Source of the DNA: an uncultured Oscillospiraceae bacterium | Lineage (GTDB): Bacteria > Bacillota > Clostridia > Oscillospirales > Acutalibacteraceae | Direction: 5' to 3' | Assembly (NCBI GenBank): GCA_900543795.1 | Contig: UQSH01000001.1 | Span: forward strand, 107,958-171,957 | DNA length: 64,000 bases | Shown: positions 59,744 to 64,000 of the stretch, piece by piece | Layout: each line of letters starts with the position of its first letter | How positions within the stretch are numbered: the stretch's first letter is position 1 | The notes under the pieces: model-generated | Seen by the model: the letters and a program-made list of their open reading frames with translations, nothing else | Databases searched by the model: none | What the model was told of the DNA's origin: nothing | Position numbers and translations under genes: made by a program

Positions 59744-60961
59744 ATGGCTTACGAAATTGAAGAAGCTAAAAGATTAGTCGTTGAAGCTGGTAAAAAGCTT
59801 ATTGAAACAGGTCTTATTGCGCGCACATGGGGCAATGTTTCAGCCCGTATTTCCGACACGCAGTTTGTTATAACTCCGTCGGGCAGAGCTTATGAGGACC
59901 TTACTCCCGATGAAATCGTTGTTGTTAATATTGAAGATTGCTCTTACGAGGGAGATATTAAGCCCTCCTCCGAAAAGGGTGTTCACGCCGCGGCATACAG
60001 ACATCATCCGACTGTTGATTTCGTTATACATACTCATCAAAAGGCGGCAACTATCGTCAGCATAACTGGAATGGAAATCAGAAACGTATATAAAGAATTT
60101 AAGCCTGTTTTGGGCGATACCGTTCCGTGCGGCGCTTATGCTATGTCAACAACCGATTCGCTTCGCAAAAAGGTTGAAATGTGCATTATGATGAATCCCG
60201 GTGCAAGAGCAATAATGATGATGCACCACGGTGCGCTCTGTATGGGCGACAGCTATGAGCATGCCTTTGATATTGCAGATTCTCTTGAAAAATGCTGCGA
60301 AAGAGTTATTAAGGATAATTATCTCCGTCATTCCTGGGCAAAGGAATATTCGGAGGATGCAAAAAGAGATTATTTCCTTAAAAGAAAAGATTCCGAGCCA
60401 ATGCCCGAAACTATATGCGATTTAGGCTCATCGGTTAGAAACGGCAATATGTTTACTATCACGGTTGGCGATAAATCTGTTGATGTTGACCTTGAAACAG
60501 GCCTTGGCATTAACGGCATTGCTCCGAAATGTGCAAAGCTTCATAAGGCAATTTATGATAATCAAAATGTTAGCATTATCCGCCATATCACAGAGCCGAA
60601 TGTTGTTGCGGTTTCCTGCACCGGCGAGGATATGCTTCCGATGATAGACGATTTTGCGCAAATTGCAGGAATTGATATTAAAAACTGCGAATGGATAGAC
60701 GGCGACACAGATGATTGCGCAGCAAAGGTAGGCAAGGCAATCAGCTCAAGAAATGCCGTTCTTATTGCAGGCAACGGAGCTCTCATCTGCGGAAACAATG
60801 AGGGAGATATGCAGGCTCTTGAAATTATTATGGAAAAGGGCTGTGCGGCAGTTGTTGATGTAACCATCTTTAACCGTCCTCATTATGTTCCCAAGGCGGA
60901 ATGCTTCTTGATGAGAACTGTTTACCTTGCTAAGTATTCAAAGCAGATTGATAAAAAATAA
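59744..60961 (+). CDS. Class II aldolase/adducin protein with a degenerate second aldolase domain
   Basis: Encodes 405 residues, about twice the usual size. Residues about 1-215 are a complete class II aldolase: WGNVSARI, PSGRAYEDLTPDE, the KPSSEKGVHAAAYR block (catalytic Glu), VIHTHQ (two zinc His), MMMHHGALCMG (third zinc His). From about 240 a second copy can be followed: LHKAIYDNQNVSIIRHITEPNVVAVS and LIAGNGALICG. Its metal His residues are lost, so it is structural. The active domain splits a ketose phosphate, or epimerises a sugar phosphate. Cotranscribed with the aminotransferase, 77 bases downstream. Confidence 0.8.
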   Translation: MAYEIEEAKRLVVEAGKKLIETGLIARTWGNVSARISDTQFVITPSGRAYEDLTPDEIVVVNIEDCSYEGDIKPSSEKGVHAAAYRHHPTVDFVIHTHQKAATIVSITGMEIRNVYKEFKPVLGDTVPCGAYAMSTTDSLRKKVEMCIMMNPGARAIMMMHHGALCMGDSYEHAFDIADSLEKCCERVIKDNYLRHSWAKEYSEDAKRDYFLKRKDSEPMPETICDLGSSVRNGNMFTITVGDKSVDVDLETGLGINGIAPKCAKLHKAIYDNQNVSIIRHITEPNVVAVSCTGEDMLPMIDDFAQIAGIDIKNCEWIDGDTDDCAAKVGKAISSRNAVLIAGNGALICGNNEGDMQALEIIMEKGCAAVVDVTIFNRPHYVPKAECFLMRTVYLAKYSKQIDKK

Positions 60962-60981
60962 GATATTTGATAATCGGTCTG

Positions 60982-61018
60982 AAAGGCGCCGGGCATTAGC
61001 TTGGCGCTTTTAATTTTT
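60982..61018 (+). terminator. Terminator of the aminotransferase-aldolase operon
   Basis: AAAGGCGCC / GGCGCTTT stem with a bulge, then a T-rich tail. Confidence 0.6.
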
Positions 61019-61103
61019 ACTTGAAAATTTTTTAGTAACAATTTAGTTCCCTTTTGTTTATAAATTGTTTACCAATTTATTACAAAACTTTACTGTTGAC
61101 AGA

Positions 61104-61132
61104 TTGACTTTTTTTGTCAAATATGATATAAT
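61104..61132 (+). promoter_or_regulatory. Promoter of the riboswitch-controlled ATPase gene
   Basis: TTGACT (61104-61109), 17-bp spacer, TATAAT (61127-61132). Confidence 0.75.
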
Positions 61133-61143
61133 CAAATTACTTT

Positions 61144-61267
61144 ATGAGGGAGTAATTCCGCATTTGTTTTAAATGTGAACTAAATCAACAAGCATGCCGA
61201 AAACGGCTGGTTTAGTTTTAAAGAATGAGACTCGTATATGGTAGAAATACTATATACGGGTTTTTTA
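61144..61267 (+). promoter_or_regulatory. yybP-ykoY (Mn2+) riboswitch with a built-in terminator
   Basis: The family hallmarks are present: GGGAGTA (61148-61154), a CCGAAAACGGC hairpin (61197-61207), and GAATGAGACTC (61223-61233). Helix P1 can form from ATGAG (61144-61148) and CTCGT (61231-61235). The same CTCGTATAT can instead pair with ATATACGGG (61252-61260), followed by six T, as a terminator. P1 and terminator therefore exclude each other, so Mn2+ binding should allow expression of the cation ATPase. Confidence 0.85.
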
Positions 61268-61291
61268 TTAATTAAAAGGAGTAGAGGTAAA

Positions 61292-63940
61292 ATGAAAGAG
61301 TATCTTTGCGAAAAGGAAGAGGTTCTCAATAATTATGACTCATCTGAAAAGGGCTTAACTCAGGCTCAGGCAGATGAGCGTCTGCAAAAAAACGGCAAGA
61401 ATAAGCTTGCAGAAGCAAAAAAAGAAACGCTCCTGCACAGATTTTTAATGCAGCTGGCAGACCCGATGATAATTATACTCATCGTGGCGGCGGTTATTTC
61501 TGCAATAACGTCTGTTTATGACCACGAATTTCCGTCTGATGTAATAATAATTATGTTTGTTGTAATTATTAATGCAGTTCTCGGCGTTTATCAGGAATCA
61601 AAAGCAGAAAAGGCTATTGAAGCCTTGCAGGAGATTGCTGCGGCAACAAGCCATGTTATAAGAAACGGAAAAACAGTTACCGTTCATTCCGAGGATATTG
61701 TAACGGGTGATATTGTTGTTCTTGAAGCAGGCGACAGTGTGCCTGCCGATTGCCGAATTATAAAATGCGCTTCTATGAAAATCGAGGAGGCGGCGCTGAC
61801 AGGCGAATCTGTTCCCGTAAATAAGCAAACAGAGCCGATTAATCCCGAGGGCTCCGATGATGTTCCACTCGGCGACAGGAAAAATATGTGTTATATGGGC
61901 TCCAATGTTGTTTACGGCAGAGGCGAGGCAGTTGTTGTTGCAACGGGTATGGATACGGAAATGGGCAAAATAGCAGATGCGCTCAACGATGCTAAGGAGG
62001 GCGACACTCCGCTTCAAATCAAGCTTAATCAGCTTTCAAAAATCCTTTCCTATCTTGTTCTCGGTATCTGCGTTTTCATTTTTGCAATTGATGTTATTCG
62101 CACACTTGTAACAGGTCAATCGCTTACCTTTGATTCTATGCTTGATACCTTTATGGTTGCTGTTTCTCTTGCGGTTGCTGCAATCCCGGAGGGACTTGCC
62201 GCAGTTGTAACGATTGTGCTTTCAATCGGCGTAACAAAAATGAGCAAGCGCAATGCGGTTATCAGACGCTTAACGGCGGTTGAAACACTTGGATGTACGC
62301 AGATTATCTGCTCCGATAAAACAGGAACGCTTACTCAAAACAAGATGACTGTTGTTGAGTATAAGGGAGATAACGAAAAGCTTATTGCTCAGGCAATGGC
62401 TCTTTGCTCCGATGCAAAGCTTGAGGACGATGAGGTAAAGGGCGAGCCGACAGAAGCCGCTCTTGTTGAATGGGCAAAAAGGCTTGAAATGCCGAAGCCT
62501 ATGCTTGAAGAGGAATTTCCGCGTGTTGCAGAGGCTCCGTTTGATTCATCAAGAAAAATGATGAGCACCGTTCACAAATCAATTAAGCACGGCTTTGTTC
62601 AATACACAAAGGGTGCTCCCGATGTTGTTCTCGGTAGATGCACGCAGGCTCTTATTAACGGCAGAAGAGTTGAAATGACCGACGAGGTTAAAAATGAAAT
62701 CCTTGCTCAAAACAAGGAAATGGCTGATAAAGCACTTCGTGTTCTTTGCGTTGCAATGAAATCGCATACCGATATTCCTCAAAGTGAAAGTCCCGAATTT
62801 CTTGAAAAGGACCTTTGCTATATCGGTCTTGCAGGTATGATAGACCCTGTTCGTCCCGAGGTTGTTGACGCAATCGTTGAGGCAAGGGAAGCAGGTATAA
62901 GACCTGTTATGATAACGGGCGACCATAAGGACACTGCCGTTGCAATTGCAAAGCAGCTTGGCATTGCACAGGATGATTCGTGCGCAATAACCGGATCTGA
63001 GCTTAATAAGCTTTCAGATGAGGAGCTTGAAAGCAAGATTGAAGAATACAGCGTTTATGCCCGTGTTCAGCCCGAGCATAAGGTTAGAATAGTAAATGCG
63101 TGGAAAAATAAGGGCATGGTAACGGCCATGACCGGCGACGGCGTAAACGATGCTCCGTCAATCAAAAATGCCGATATCGGCATCGGTATGGGCATAACGG
63201 GAACTGATGTAACTAAAAATGTTGCCGATATGGTGCTTGCAGACGATAACTTTGCAACAATTGTTTCAGCCGTTGAAGAGGGCAGAAGAATTTATGATAA
63301 TATCAGAAAATCAATTCAGTTCCTGCTTTCCTCAAATCTTTCGGAGGTTTTAACAATATTTGTTGCAACCCTCTTCGGCTTCACAATTCTTGAGCCTGTT
63401 CATCTTCTTTGGATAAACCTTATCACCGATTCATTCCCTGCGCTTGCGCTCGGTATGGAAAAGGGCGATCGTGATATTATGAAGCGTGATCCAAGAAGCA
63501 GTAAGGACGGTATTTTTGCAAACGGACTCGGATTTGATGTTGCATGGCAGGGAGTAATGGTTACCGTTGTAACTATTGCCGCTTATTTCGTTGGTATGCA
63601 TCTTGCTCACGGAACAGAGGAGTTTGTTCATCAAAACGGAATGACAATGGCATTCTTAACTCTTTCAATGGCAGAGATTTTCCATTCGTTTAATATGCGT
63701 TCAAGGCGTGAATCAATATTTGCAATGAAAAATCAAAACAAATATCTGCTTGGTGCAATGGTATTAAGCCTTGTTTTAACAACCGCTGTTATCTATGTTC
63801 CGTTCCTTGCAAATATGTTTGATTTTGCCGCAATTTCCGCACTTGAATATTTTGTTTCAATGCTTCTTGCAATCAGCGTTATTCCGATTGTTGAAATCGT
63901 TAAGCTTATTCAAAGAGCAGTTGAAAAGAAAAAAAGATAA
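61292..63940 (+). CDS. P-type cation-transporting ATPase (PMCA/SERCA type), Mn2+ riboswitch-controlled
   Basis: Encodes 882 residues from the ATG at 61292 (AAAAGGAGTAGAGGTAAA upstream). P2-type features: cation ATPase N-terminus (VLNNYDSSEKGLTQAQADERLQ), actuator TGES (about 172), PEGLAAVVTIVLS in M4, phosphorylation site DKTGTLTQNKMT (Asp about 342), KGAPDVVL, GMIDPVRPEV, MITGDHKDTA, the hinge TGDGVNDAPSIKNADIGIGMG, and six C-terminal helices. PMCA-type proteins pump Ca2+, and bacterial relatives controlled by yybP-ykoY export Mn2+. The riboswitch argues for Mn2+ export here. Monocistronic, with a terminator. Confidence 0.93.
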   Translation: MKEYLCEKEEVLNNYDSSEKGLTQAQADERLQKNGKNKLAEAKKETLLHRFLMQLADPMIIILIVAAVISAITSVYDHEFPSDVIIIMFVVIINAVLGVYQESKAEKAIEALQEIAAATSHVIRNGKTVTVHSEDIVTGDIVVLEAGDSVPADCRIIKCASMKIEEAALTGESVPVNKQTEPINPEGSDDVPLGDRKNMCYMGSNVVYGRGEAVVVATGMDTEMGKIADALNDAKEGDTPLQIKLNQLSKILSYLVLGICVFIFAIDVIRTLVTGQSLTFDSMLDTFMVAVSLAVAAIPEGLAAVVTIVLSIGVTKMSKRNAVIRRLTAVETLGCTQIICSDKTGTLTQNKMTVVEYKGDNEKLIAQAMALCSDAKLEDDEVKGEPTEAALVEWAKRLEMPKPMLEEEFPRVAEAPFDSSRKMMSTVHKSIKHGFVQYTKGAPDVVLGRCTQALINGRRVEMTDEVKNEILAQNKEMADKALRVLCVAMKSHTDIPQSESPEFLEKDLCYIGLAGMIDPVRPEVVDAIVEAREAGIRPVMITGDHKDTAVAIAKQLGIAQDDSCAITGSELNKLSDEELESKIEEYSVYARVQPEHKVRIVNAWKNKGMVTAMTGDGVNDAPSIKNADIGIGMGITGTDVTKNVADMVLADDNFATIVSAVEEGRRIYDNIRKSIQFLLSSNLSEVLTIFVATLFGFTILEPVHLLWINLITDSFPALALGMEKGDRDIMKRDPRSSKDGIFANGLGFDVAWQGVMVTVVTIAAYFVGMHLAHGTEEFVHQNGMTMAFLTLSMAEIFHSFNMRSRRESIFAMKNQNKYLLGAMVLSLVLTTAVIYVPFLANMFDFAAISALEYFVSMLLAISVIPIVEIVKLIQRAVEKKKR

Positions 63941-63955
63941 ATTCAAATTTATCAG

Positions 63956-63992
63956 CTCCGCAGAAGACAAAAATTTCTGCGGAGTTTTCTTT
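63956..63992 (+). terminator. Terminator of the cation ATPase gene
   Basis: CTCCGCAGAA / TTCTGCGGAG stem followed by TTTTCTTT. Confidence 0.85.
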
Positions 63993-64000
63993 ATATTATA

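Noticed and set aside
1..64000. CRISPR arrays, tRNA/rRNA genes, transposases, prophage genes
   Set aside because: Looked for on both strands; no regularly spaced repeats, tRNA signatures or mobile-element proteins were seen.

Overview
The window is an AT-rich chromosome segment of an anaerobic Clostridia-type Firmicute, probably a gut member of the Oscillospiraceae/Lachnospiraceae radiation. Evidence: a [FeFe]-hydrogenase with its maturases HydE/HydG/HydF, type A RNase P RNA, luxS, three GPH-type sugar symporters, many AAGGAGG ribosome binding sites, consensus TTGACA-17-TATAAT promoters, and frequent TTG/GTG starts. No rRNA, tRNA, CRISPR array, prophage or intact insertion sequence was seen.

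Layout. 1-3.9 kb: 3'-truncated group-B-like [FeFe]-hydrogenase, FRG-domain protein, membrane M28 peptidase. 3.9-5.95 kb: small accessory pocket with a degenerate ORF, a zinc-ribbon membrane protein, a nucleotidyltransferase-like protein and a run of hairpins. 6-8.2 kb: nadBC. 8.3-11.9 kb: HAD phosphatase, GPH symporter, metallophosphoesterase. 11.9-18.3 kb: a divergent DXS, CNNM/CBS protein, murA, MBL hydrolase, rlmH. 18.4-28.4 kb: PurF-like protein without the catalytic cysteine, GPH symporter, secreted Ig-like/propeller protein, TcaA-like protein, CapD/PglF-type dehydratase, serine hydrolase. 28.4-32.5 kb: leftward operon rluA-like, phospholipase-C-like, luxS, YcxB-like, secreted metallophosphoesterase. 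32.5-36.7 kb: TM1266-type regulator with hydE, hydG and hydF behind a structured leader; these would mature the hydrogenase at position 1. 36.7-39.8 kb: split ThrE exporter and an ECF-sigma cassette. 39.8-43.9 kb: DegV, argH, argG with candidate arginine boxes. 44-49.1 kb: a 1,543-residue secreted protein behind a possible pseudoknotted leader, followed by a 48-residue acidic peptide gene. 49.3-53.5 kb: membrane protein, LCP protein, rnpB, IolJ-like aldolase and IolC-like kinase. 53.8-61 kb: a catabolic locus (GPH symporter, FGGY kinase, TetR regulator, class III aminotransferase, class II aldolase with a degenerate second domain). 61-64 kb: yybP-ykoY (Mn2+) riboswitch and a P-type cation ATPase.

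Most genes are ordinary clostridial core functions. The most unusual material is: the hyd-operon leader RNA; the leader plus 48-residue peptide around the giant secreted protein; two enzymes whose key catalytic or substrate-contact residues are altered (DXS-like and PurF-like); the aminotransferase/kinase/aldolase locus with twin palindromes; and the nucleotidyltransferase-like/zinc-ribbon pair. All calls come from reading the sequence; no database search was run, and residue positions are approximate.
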